DNA of 64,000 nucleotides from Rebecca billardiae RCC1528 (taxonomy: Eukaryota; Haptophyta), in assembly GCA_965240325.2 (NCBI GenBank), contig OZ251249.1:186001-250000 (forward strand), given 5' to 3'. Shown in pieces: positions 1-10,600 of the stretch (position 1 is the stretch's first letter; every line of letters starts with the position of its first letter). The notes beneath the pieces were generated by a model. That model made no database searches and had not been told where the DNA came from. It saw only the letters and a program-made list of their open reading frames with translations. A program made the translations under genes and the position numbers.

Positions 1-774
1 TCGGACTCGGCGGAGGCGAGCATGCACGAGCACGAGCCGTACACCTTGAGCGTCGAGCCCGGCCACAGCGAGCGCACCGCCGCCGTCAGCCGCCGCACGA
101 CCGCGTTGCGCTGCGGCAGCTGCCGGCGGAAGCGCGCATGCACCTGAGAAGAGCAGAGCGGCGGGGAAAAAAGGGGAAAAGGAAAACGACACAAGAAAAG
201 AAAAGAAAAAACTCAAGACTCTGAGCGGCTCGCCCTGGCGCGCGCGAAGCGCGGCGCGGGCACGCGCGCGGGCGGGCGGCGCGGCGCGGGCGCGCGCACC
301 TGGTCGGCATAGGCGCAGAGGCCGGCGTGCAGCGCGTCGTGGATCGAGGCGGTGTAGAACGGGCCGACGCCGCCGCCCACCGCCACGGCCGACGGCGGCG
401 GCGCGCAGTCGCACGCGGCGCCGCAGCCGCCGCAGCATGCCGCGTGAACGGACGCGTGCGGCGGCGCGGCCGACGCGGCGGCGGCGCTGTCGGCGGCGGC
501 GGCGGCGGCGGAAGCGAGCGCGTGGCGGCACGGCGGCACCGGCAGCTGCGCCGTCACGCTCGCCGCCGCCGCCGCCGCCGCCTCGTCGTCGGCGACGTCC
601 GCAGCCGCTGCGCCGGCGCGCGCGAGCGCGCCCGCGGCGTCGGACGCCGGCGGCGCGCGCGGGCGGTCAGCGTCGTCGGCGCCCGTCGACGTGGGCACGC
701 GCGCGGGCGAGAGCCCGGCCTCCGGCATGGCGACACCGCCCGCCGCGCCCGCGCTGCCCGCTCCTGCCTCGTGC

Positions 775-807
<33 letters not shown>

Positions 808-1100
808 AAGACGGGGGCGTACCAGGAGGTGCCGTCGACGCACCACTGCGCGTCGTCGTCGTCGTCGGGCGGGGGCACGGCGTTCGCCCACGGGATCGCG
901 GCGCCGCCCTCCGCGCCCGCGCGGCGCGGCGCGTCGGCGGCGCCGCCGGCGCCGCCGCCGCGCGCCGCGTCGGCGCGCGCGGGCGTCGAGGGCGGCGGGC
1001 GCAGCGCGAGGAGCTGCTCGCGCGTGTACTGGTACACGGGCCCCATCGGGCCCAGCCCGCCCGCGTGCGCGGGCATGCGCTCCGCCACGCCTGATGCCAT
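1..1100 (-). CDS. Non-canonical poly(A) polymerase, Trf4/PAPD5-like (5' part, cut by window edge)
   Basis: Two exons are seen: 1100..300 (267 codons) and 143..1, joined by a 156-bp GTGCGC...CAG intron. Exon 2 carries the start of a nucleotidyltransferase fold: a helix with LHAGLCAYADQ, then VVRRLTAAVRSLWPGSTLKV and YGSCSCMLASAESD. This corresponds to the LWP...GS...D pattern of Trf4/PAPD5/7 enzymes, which add short A tails to nuclear RNAs. The catalytic Asp pair lies just past the window edge. The long N-terminal region is Ala/Gly/Pro-rich and low complexity. Near its start it has YTREQLL (residues 25-31), matching the eIF4E-binding consensus Y-x4-L-hydrophobic. I chose the ATG at 1100 because the frame upstream (ATG at 1229) is compositionally poor. 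Assignment to Trf4 rather than GLD-2 rests on the short helix-LWP segment only. Confidence 0.72.
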
Positions 1101-1561
1101 CCGAGCGCGGTGCGCGGTGCCGTGCGGCGCGGCAGCGCGGGCTCGGTCGCCTGATTCAATGCGGGCGGCGGCGCGTGCCTGGGCGGCCGAGCGGAATGAT
1201 GATGACTGCGCCGGCGAACGACTGCCCACTTTCTGAAGGCGAATTAAAATCCGCCTGACGAACGCTCATGAACAGCGCTATCTATCCTGGTCGGAACGAA
1301 CCGATCCACGTGGATCTTGGGATGATCGCTCAGATTTGTAATTGTTCCATCAAATTGGATGCTCGATGACGCGACCGGATTGGGTCGTCAAAAACCCGGC
1401 TCGGAATCATATGCTCGACACGATGGCGGCGGCGCCGCCGGCGCGCGCCCTGTCTGAGGCTCGAGCCGTCGCGCCCGGTCAAGGCCGCCGCCCCCACCCG
1501 ACCTCCCCCCCACCACCGCCCATCCCCACCGTCTTGCCACATCGCACGGCTCGGCGCGCGC
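1101..1561. other. Intergenic: 3' flank of the EF-hand gene and promoter side of the poly(A) polymerase gene
   Basis: Both neighbours are on the minus strand, so this stretch holds the terminator of one and the promoter of the next. GC falls around 1190-1420 compared with the genes. I see no conserved box, no RNA gene and no repeat. Confidence 0.5.
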
Positions 1562-4500
1562 TCAGGCCCGCGCGCCCGCCGGGCGCGCGCGCCCCGCGAC
1601 CGGCGTGCCGCTCTCGCTCTCGGCCGCGCCGCCCTCCTCCGCCACGGCCGCGAGCTCGAGCTCGACGGCGGCCTGGTCGCGCTTGCGCTGGGCGCGGCCG
1701 ACGCGGCAGGCGTGCCACGCGCACAGCCCGAACGCCACCACGATGGCGCCCAGGATCGCGAGCAGCAGCCAGTTGGCCGCGAGCCACGCGCCGAGCGTCG
1801 GCGCGGACGGCGGCGGCGTCCCCGAGATTCCGGGCACGCGGCCGCCATCGTTGGCGCCCCCGGACTCGTCGTCGCCCCCCGCGGCGGCGGCGCCGTCCTG
1901 CTCGGGCGCCGCGCCGCCGCCGCCGCCCGGCGCGCCGCCGCCCGACGCCGCGAGCGCGTCCGCGCGCGCCTTGCGCGCCTCCATGCGCTCGCCCACGCCC
2001 ACCGCCGGGTCCCACAGGATGTAGCTCGAGCCACTCTCGAACACGGCCCTGTGCGCGCAGCGCCGTGCGCGCAGCGCCGTGCGCGCAGCGCCGTGCGCGC
2101 AGCGCCGTGCGCGCAGCGCCGCGTGGGGCGCGGAGTGGGTGTGACGCGGTGTGTGGGTCAGAGGCGGAGGCGGGCGCGGGTGTGTGTGCGCGCGCGCGAG
2201 GGAGCGCGGCCGGCGGCCAGGGCGCGCGCAGGGCGGGCGGCGCGCGCGCGCACACACGCAGACACAGACACTGTGGGCGCGCGCAGGGCGCGCGGCGCGC
2301 GCAGCACAGCGGGCCACCAGCGGGCACGTCCGCGGCGCCGCGGCCGCCCTCGCGCCGCCCCGCCGGCCCCGCCGCGCGCACCACTGCATCGAGGCGGAGG
2401 CGTTGGCGGTGGCGAGCATGTGCGCGCTCACGCCCGCCACCCAGCCGAGCCGCGCGGACGCGGCGCCGAGTGCGGACGCGTAGACCGCGCTGGTCTCAGA
2501 GGCGTTGGCCTCGCTCTGTGCGCGGCGCGGGGCGGCGCGTGGCGGCGGGGCAGTGGGCGCGAGGGCGCGCGGCGGCGGGGGCGCGCGGCGGTGCGCGGGT
2601 CGGCGGCGGAGGCGGCGGGGCAGTGGCCGCGCGGGGGGCCCGCGCCAACGCCGCGCGCTGCGCGCTGCCAGCGGCCGCCGCCCGCCCGCCCCGCGCGCGC
2701 TGCGGCGGCTGCGGCTGCGGCTGCTGCGGCGCGCACGATGAAGGCCGTCTCCTGCCACGTCGAGTAAGCAGAGAGCGCAAAGGCGCCCTCCGGCGGCGCG
2801 GGCAGCCCGCCCTCGCCGCCCGCGGCGAGCAGCGCCGCGACGAGGTCGCCGCCGAAGAGCGACTTGGCGCGCTCGACGAGCTCAGGGTTGCCGGCCGCCG
2901 CCTCGAGCGCCGCGGCCGCCCATGTGGCGGAGGCGGCGGCGGCGCCGAGCGACGGGCGCGTCTCGATGACGTTGGAGCCGACCATCGCGAGGCGCTGCGT
3001 CTGCGCGCGGGTGTGTGCGCGCACGGGCGGTCAGCCGGCGCGCCGTGATGCCACCGGGCTGCCGCCTCAGCCCAGACTGGCAGCCATCAGAGTGCCGCAG
3101 TGGGCGCGCGCGGCGCCGCGTTGCTCCTGGCCCGGGCCGCCACCGGCAGCGAGCGCGCGCGCGCAGGCAAGGCGCACCTGCACGACCGCATCGTCGTCGT
3201 CGTCGTCGCCGCCGCCGAAGCCGAAGCCAAAGTCCGGCACGTCGGGCAGGTCCGGCAGGTCCGGCAGGTCGATGTCCGGCAGGTCGACGGGCAGGCCGCC
3301 ATACTCAGGCAGGCCCGGCACCTGCAAGCGCGAGGAGGGAGCCCACCAATCAAAAAGCACCAAGCACCCGGCAACGATGGCGGATCCGCACGATGGCGGA
3401 CGGCCGTGGGAGGGGGTGAGGTGCAAGCACGTGCGCTCGCTCGCATGCACGCGCGCGGCGCGGCGCGCACGTTGCCGATCGCGTCGAGCACGTCGCCCGG
3501 CGACGGCAGGCCGTCCGGTAGCTCCCAGTCCGGGAGCGTCGGCCCGTCCAGCGCCGCGCCCATCTCGACGACCGCGCCGGTGCCGGCGTGCGCGACGCGC
3601 AGCGCGAGCTTGCGCGACGGCGAGGGCGGCAGCGTGTGCGGGAACGAGCGGATCTCGACGTTGACCTGCGCGCGACGCGCCGCGCCGCGCGCGTGCGCGC
3701 GAGCGCGGCGGGGCGCGCGGCTCAGCGAGCAGGCGGGCCGCCCGCGGGCGCCGGCTGCGCGCGCCGCCAGCCACTGGCGGTGCGGCGGGGCGGCGCGGAG
3801 CCCGCCGCCGACGGGCCCGCGCGCGCGCGCGCGTGGCGCACCTTGGCGCGGTTGGGCCCAACCATGGCGCCGCTGCTCTCGTCCTGCAGCGGCGTCGTCG
3901 CCGTGACGAAGCTGAGCGACAGCCGAAAGTCCGGGAAGTCCGGGAGCGCCGAGGTCCCGGACTCGACCGCAATCATCACCGGCCGCTCCACATCCATCGG
4001 GCAGCCCACCGGATTTTGCTGCGGCGGGCGGGCGGGCGCAGGCGGGCGGGGCGCGGGCGCGGCACGCGGTGAGTGCTGGTCGGGAGCGGCCGCACACTCG
4101 CGTGCAGCGCAGCGCGCAACGGGGCGGCCCGGCCGTGCCAGAGGACAGGACAGTGCCAGCCTGGGTTAGACCGTCAGTCTGTCTGACTCGGGTGAGTCTG
4201 AAAGACCTGCGCCAGGCAGCGGGCGCCGCAGACGGCGGGCGGGGGCCGGCGCCGCACCTCGAGGTAGGCGATGAGCTCCTCGCGCGTGGTCGACGGCCCG
4301 GTGCAGAGCGGCAGCTCGCGCGCCAGGCACAGCGCCACGAGCTGCGCCGTCTCGAGCGCCTCGAGGTCCGTCTCCGTCAGGCACGAGCCGTCGGACGTCG
4401 CCTGGAGGCAGGCAGCATGCGCATTCCGTTCGAGCCGGATTTATCGGGTGGAGGGCGGAAAAGAAAAAACGGGGGGCGGGCAGGCGTGAGCGGAAAAACA

Positions 4501-7082
4501 GCGCAGGATGGCGGCGGCGGCGCGCGCATGCCGCCGCCTTGCCCTCCCGCGCGGGTGGCGCCGCGCCCTGCGCGCACGTGCGTGATCGGGTCCCACGCCA
4601 TCTCGCCCAGCGCGAACGCTCGGCCGACCGTGTCGTTGCCCCCCGCCGTGTACACGCCGTCGCCATCGCCGTCTTCAAACTCGAGCAGCGTGTGGTAGGC
4701 CGTCACAATGCCCGCCGCCTCGTCCTTGAGCGCGAGCTGCGCGCCGAGGGCGGGACGGGCGGGGGGCGGGGCGGGGCGGTGGGGGCTGCGTGTGAGCCGG
4801 TTGGCGCGGGGCACTCGGACGGGCAGGCGCGGCGGCGTGGCCCCGCGCCACTCGCCCCTCCTGTCCCTCGTGCCGCCGCCGCGCGACCGGCCGCGAGTCG
4901 ACGCGCGCGCACGCCTCACGCGCGCACCGAAAGGAGAGGCGTGCCCGGGCCGAGCCCGCCGGGGGACATGGCGACCTGCGGCAGGCTGAAGCTCAGCTCG
5001 AAGCCGCCGTCGTGCGAGAAGCGCGCCACCGCCACGGAGGGCAGCACGGGCAGCTTCGCAGTCCGGGAGAGGAAGCTGGTACCGCAGTGGGCGGACAGCC
5101 ACAGTACCGCAGTGGGCGGCGGGCAGTTGGGCGCATGGGCGCGGTGGGCAGTCAGCCGCACGGGCGCCGTGTCCATCGCAGGAGCGGCACGCGCACAGGC
5201 GCGGCGTGGCCCGGCCGCGGGCAGGCGCACGGCCGCGGCGTGTGGCAGCGTGGGTGGTTGTGTGCTGAGGGCCCGGCCCGTTGGTCGGCCGCCGGTCGGG
5301 CGCAGCCGTTGGGGGCCCCTATGCGCCGCCGTCGCCGCCAGGTGCGCCACCGCCCGCGCCCGCGCCGCCCCGCCTCGGCGCGTGCGCGCACACGCGCGTG
5401 GCCACCGCAGCGCCGCGCGGCGCGCGTGCACCGGTTGATCATCGCGCTCTCGCCCGGCACCACGTGCAGTAGCGCGACAATGTCGAACTCTGAGTCCGCG
5501 GGCGCGCTGCCGCCACCGCCGTCGAGCACCGCCGCCGCGCCGCTGAGCACGTCCGCCGTGTCGAACGCGGCGCGGAGCTGGAAGGTCTGGACGAGGGAGA
5601 AGGAGGGGACGAGGTAGAGGATCAGCTTGGAGAAGAACGCCGACGCGAGCGAGAAGAACGAGCCCAGCAGCCCGCCCGCGCCAGCGATCAGCTCAAGCTG
5701 CCACGAGGCGCACGCGCCAACCCCTCCGCAGATCACGGCCTGCAGCGCGTCGGTTGCGAGGCCAGCCGGGTCGCCCACGGCGGGGATGACGGAGGACTCG
5801 ACCCACGCCTTGACCATCGCCCTGCGCGCGGTGGGTGGCGGAGGGGCGCGGCGGGCGGGCGCGGGCGGCGGCACGAGGGCCGCACGGCGGGGCAGGGGGC
5901 GCACGGCTCAGCACGGGCGGGGGGGGGGCAGGGCTCAGCACAGGCGGGGCAGGGGGGGCAGGGCTCAGCACGGGCGGGGCGCGGCCGGGCGCCGACGGCG
6001 GCGGCCGCTGGCGCGCTCGGCGGCAAAGGCGGCGGGTGCCTCTGCCCGCGGGAGAGCGGGAGCCGCCCGCCCGGGAGGGCAGCATGGACGAGTTTGCGGG
6101 TGCCCCGTGGCATGGCGGGCGTCAGCGCGGACCGCCCCGCCCCGACCCCCTCCCCCTGGCCGCCCCCACCGCCGCCACCGCCGCCCCCGCCCCAGCCAGC
6201 CCCCAACCCAGCTGCAGCGTGGGCCCGCCGGTCCCACGCGCGCGCGCCCGTCACACACCCCGCCGCCGCGCCGCCCCCGCCCTGGCCGCGCTCGCGGCCG
6301 CGGGGCCACCCGGGCACACCCGGGTGCACGCGCGCCGCCCGCGGGTGCACGTGAGTAAAAGTGGGTAAAAGTGGGTAGTGTACGCACCTGAGCTGGTTGG
6401 AGTTGAAGAGTGTCATCTGGCGCACCGCGTAGAGCCCGTCGCCCTGCAGCGAGGCGATGGAGGACCAGAGGCCGGGGACGACGGTGGCGCCGGGCACGTC
6501 GTCGCCGTTCTCGTTCGGCGGGGCGTCCACCGTCCCCTCGCCGCCCTCCGCCGCCTCTGCCGCCGCGGCCGCCGCCCCGAGCGAGCGGCGGGCGCCCGCG
6601 CCGCCCAGGTTGAGACGGCCGCCGCGGCCGACGGCCGCGCGCGCGGGCTTGGGCGTGAGCGGGAGCGTGGCCCCGGCGGCATGGGCGTGCGCGGCGTCGG
6701 TGTCGTCGTCCTCGCCGCACATGCACGTGCTGCCGCAGCGCACCCACGCCGCCTGCGCGAACTCGGCGGCGTCGAGGCCGAGCGGCGTGGAAGAGTCCAG
6801 AGACTCGTGATGCGCCCGGACTTCGTAACGGAACTGGGGGAAGGGCGCAAGGGACGGGAGGCCGAGGACGGTGCGCGCGACGTACGCCTCCGCCTCGCTC
6901 TTCGACACCAGCCCGTCGCCGTCCGAGTCCCACTGCGCGAACTGCTGCGCCGCGTGCTGCGACGCGTTGCACGGCGTCCGCGCCGCGCGGGCGCCGCCGG
7001 CGAGCGCGAGCGAGAGCGCGGCGAGCGCGCCGCCGCGCAGGGCGACGGCGGCCCGACGGCGAGGCGTGGGCGTGCGCGGCAT
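1562..7082 (-). CDS. Secreted/type I membrane EF-hand and Asp-rich protein, skeletal-matrix-like (978 aa, 11 exons)
   Basis: Exons: 7082..6388, 5821..5432, 5075..4928, 4736..4578, 4401..4258, 4018..3842, 3665..3471, 3321..3178, 3000..2737, 2515..2382, 2048..1562. All junctions are GT-AG and keep frame. The protein begins with a signal peptide (about 1-33) and an EF-hand loop DSDGDGLVSKSE (52-63), then a hydrophobic segment near 275-308. Next come two beta-rich blocks (LLEFEDGDGDGVYTAG; a later block with KVNVEIRSFPHTLPPSPSRK), an acidic Leu-Pro-Asp run ending FGFGFGGGDDDDDD, and a C-terminal membrane helix near 900-922 followed by a basic tail. The order (acidic EFEDxxxDGVY block, VxVEIxxFP block, YSTWQETAF, YILWDPAVGVG) recalls the two-part domain of coral skeletal Asp-rich proteins. 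That likeness is from memory and unproved. No catalytic motif is seen. The start is set by the signal peptide. Confidence 0.7.
2051..2120. repeat. 14-bp tandem repeat, five copies, abutting a splice acceptor
   Basis: Five exact copies of GTGCGCGCAGCGCC (plus strand) lie in the last intron of the EF-hand gene, ending next to the acceptor at 2049. On the sense strand each unit brings a GCGCAC run, so the array lies in the acceptor region. Confidence 0.9.
5083..5118. repeat. Paired 11-bp intronic motif CGCAGTGGGCG
   Basis: Two exact copies (5083-5093, 5108-5118) lie in the second intron of the EF-hand gene, just before its acceptor at 5076. Another exact copy is at 3096-3106 in a different intron of the same gene, and three more are in a pyrophosphatase intron (8552-8600). 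Confidence 0.8.
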
Positions 7083-7605
7083 CGTTGCGCGGGGGTGCGC
7101 CTCCGGCGGATTCGGCCGTGCGCGCGCGCGTCGGCGCGGGGAGCGCGGCGGCACGGGGGTTGGCGCACGCGGACGCGTGCGGGCCGGGCGGGTGCGGCGG
7201 TGGATGGCCGCGCTGCTCTGCTTTCGCGTTCGCGCCTTTTTTCGCACGGCTGACTGCGGCGGCGGCCCGTGGAGGCTGATGCTCAAAAGTCGTCGCGATT
7301 CGCTCCAGAAAAATGATGCGGCAGCTTTTCGAGCGCGGCATCAGCGGATTTTCGCATTTTGCGGCGGCTTGATTTTCTTGGCGGCGCGGACAAGTCGCCG
7401 GCGTCCGCCTCTGAAGTTCTCTCACGCACTCTTAGACTTTATTTGGGCTTTGGCGGGTTCATTGATTCCTTGATTCAGCTAGTCCGCCTTTCACTTTCGG
7501 TTCACATCACGATCAGCATGGCCGCCGGCCAGCTCGGTGACGCGCGCTCGACCAGTCTAAGAGGTGCGCTGCCGGGCTCTCAGCGCACGGCGGCGCGCGG
7601 CGCGC
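7083..7605. promoter_or_regulatory. Intergenic region holding the EF-hand gene promoter and the pyrophosphatase 3' end
   Basis: The two flanking genes are both on the minus strand, 523 bp apart. GC drops sharply around 7200-7540, typical of promoters and untranslated regions in this window. No TATA-like box or known motif is evident. Confidence 0.4.
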
Positions 7606-10600
7606 CTACCCCAGGATGGAGTTGGGGTCGTCGATGAAGTCCTCCATCGCCAGCTCCGCCCCGCCGAACGCGTCGCCCACCGCCTCGCCCAGCGCGCCGT
7701 CCGCCGGCGTCGTCCCGGCCGAGGCCACGAAGAGCGGGCCGAGGACGAGGATCACGGTGGAGAGCAGCTTGATCACCACGTGCAGGGAGGGCCCCGCGGT
7801 GTCCTGCGCGCGGCGCGGCCGGGAGCGCGCGCGGCCGCACTCGGCTCGTCAGTGGCGGCGGCGCGCGCGCGCGCGCCCGCGGCGCCGCCTTCCGCCCCGC
7901 GGCGCCGCGCACGCACGGCGCTGGCCGCGCCGCCTGCCGCAGTCCGCACTTTGAACGGGTCGCCGACGGTGTCTCCGGTGACGGCTGCCTTGTGCGCGTC
8001 GGAGCCCTTGCCGCCGTGCGCGCCCGACTCGATCAGCTTCTTCGCGTTGTCCCACGCGCCTGCGGAGGCGCAGGGCGGCGGCGGCGCGCGCCGTCGGCAG
8101 CCGCGCGCGGCGGCGCGGCGCGTCCGCCGCGCGCCGCGCGCCGCGCGCACGCGCCCGCACGCCGCCGCGCGCGCGCGCACCGCCCGCGTTGTCCAGAAAG
8201 AGGGCGAGCAGCAGCCCCGTCAGCGTCGCGAGCATCAGGAAGCTGCCCAGCACCTCCGCCGCGAGCAGCGGCCGGCCGGTGGCGCTGCCAAGCGCTTTGA
8301 AGCCGAGCCCGATGCACAGCGGCGCGGCGACCACCAGGAAGGCCGGCCTGCGCGCGCGCGCCGCAGAGTCCGGACATTTTTGATGGGGAGTCCGGGGCGG
8401 GTGTGAGTCCGGGGCGGGGCGTGCGCGCGGGGAAGGGGCGGGCGTGGGGGCGGCAGGGCGCTGGCACGGGGCGACGACGATGCGCCGCGCCCGCGGCTCG
8501 GCGCGCGCACCGGCGGCGGCGCGCGACGGTCGTGGGCGCGGCGCGCGGTGTCGCAGTGGGCGCGCGGTGTCGCAGTGGGCGCGCGGTGTCGCAGTGGGCG
8601 CGCGCGCACTTGGCCATCTCGCCGAGCGCGGCGCGCGTGACGATGGCGACGCACGCGCCATAGTCGGGCGGCGTGTGGAACTCGAGGATGCCCGGGATCT
8701 CCGCGAACTGCCGCCGCACCTCCGCCACCACCGCCTGCGCAGCGGCGCCGAGTCCGGGAGTCCGGGAGTTGGCGCATGGCGCCAACGCCGCAACCCGCCC
8801 TGAAGTGGCTGGGGGGGGCGCGGGCGGCGCGCCGCGCTGCCGCGCGCGCACCTGCGCCGTGCGCGAGACCGCGGCCATCGCCCACGCGGCGAAGACGAAG
8901 ATGAGCGCGACGCCGAGCAGCCCGCCGACCAGCACCTCCGGCTGCGTCAGGTTGACCGTTTCGAACGGCACGCCCGCGTAGAGCGAGAACTCGTCGACGA
9001 AGGCGCTGGTGGTGACGAATCCCGGTGGGGTGGGCAAGAATGTCCGGGCGTGGATCGTTGGCCGAGAGCGAACCCGTCCACGATGGCGGCCCGCCGCGCG
9101 GGGGCGGCGTGGTGGGGGCACGCAAGGGTCGGCGAGGCGCGCGGGCGGGGCGGAGGAGCGTGCACCGCACGCCACGCACGCATCGCCCACGCTCCCAACG
9201 CCGCCTCGCCCACGCACGCGCACGCCGCGCCCGTGCGCCGTGGCAGGCGCGCGGCGGCGCGCGGCGCGCCCGCGCCCGCGCGGCGCGGCGGCGCGGCGGC
9301 GCGGCGGCGCGGCGGCGCGCACGAGAAGAGGAGAAAGGAGGCGAGCGCGGCGGTGCCGATGGAGTAGCCCTTCGTCGCCGCCTTCGTCACGTTCCCCACC
9401 GCGTCGAGCTGGTCCGTGATCTCCCGGACCGCCGACGGCTGCCCGGACATCTCCACAATCCCGCCCGCGTTGTCTGCGATCGGACCGAAGTTGTTCATCT
9501 GACCAAGCGCGCGCGCGCGCGCGAGATTGGGGCGGAGATCGGGGCGCGCGCGCGGGCGGCGAGGGCGCGCGCGGGGCGGCGTGGGCCACGCGCGCAGGGC
9601 GCGCGACCCGCCCACCCGCACTGCCGGCCGCGCGCCGCACGCCGCGCCCCGCGCCCCGGCGCCGCGCGCGGCCCCAGCCGCGGCCGCGCCGCCGGCCGCG
9701 GCCGCGCGCACGCCCCCCCGGCCGCGGCGCGCGCGCGCGCGCGCACCGCCAGCACGTAGACGGCGGTGCAGAGCATGCCCATCGTCGCGACGGCGGTGCC
9801 GAACAGCCCGGCGTTGCGCGCGGGCAGCCCGCACGACGCCCCGAGCGAGTAGCTGCCGAGCAGCGACGCCGCGATGATCAGCGCAGGCACACCCGTCGAT
9901 TCCAGCCCCACAGCCACGCCCTGCGCCGCGCGGTGGGGAGGTGTGTGTGTGTGTGTGGTGGGGGGGGGGAGGCGTTCGGGGGCGGACAGGGCGGCGCCAG
10001 CGGGAGAGCCGGGGGGCGCGCAGGTGCGGAGGGGCGAGGACGCGCCCAGAGTCGAGCGAGGGGCGGGGTAGGGGTAGGGGTAGGGGTAGGGGTAGGGGTA
10101 GGGGTTAGGGGCACGCACACAGCGACACACGCGCGCGCTGAGCGCAGCGCCCGCGCAGAGGGGGCGGGCGCGGTGCGCACGCGTCGCCTCGCTCCCGCGC
10201 AGCCCTGCCTGGGGCCCTCCGGCGCGTGTGTGCGCGTGTGTGCGGCCCTCCCGCCGTGTGCGCCCTCGCCCTCCCGCCGCGCCCCCCGCACACCTGCGTC
10301 CCTACCCCTACCCCTACCCCGTACTCACCCCTACCCCTACCCCTACCCCTACCCCTACCCCCGCACCTGGATCACGTTGGTCCCGTGCCCGGTCTCAGAC
10401 GCCTTGGCGATCGAGCGCACAGGCGGGTAGTTGTAGTCTGTGTAGTAGCGCGTCACGAGCATGTAGCACAGGGCTGTGACGATGCCGATGAGCCCGCAGC
10501 CGAAGTAGTGGAGCCAGACGCCAGGGAGGCCCTCCACGTCGAGCAGCAGCCGCGTGGCGCAGAGCATCACCAGCGTCGCCAGCGCCATGCACCCGCCATA

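Noticed and set aside
213-1258. Overlapping long frames on both strands
   Set aside because: They are Arg/Ala/Pro-only and lack motifs; at this GC stops are rare, so such frames are expected by chance.
10065-10361. True telomere or chromosome end
   Set aside because: The arrays are short, inverted and inside an intron whose flanking exons join perfectly.
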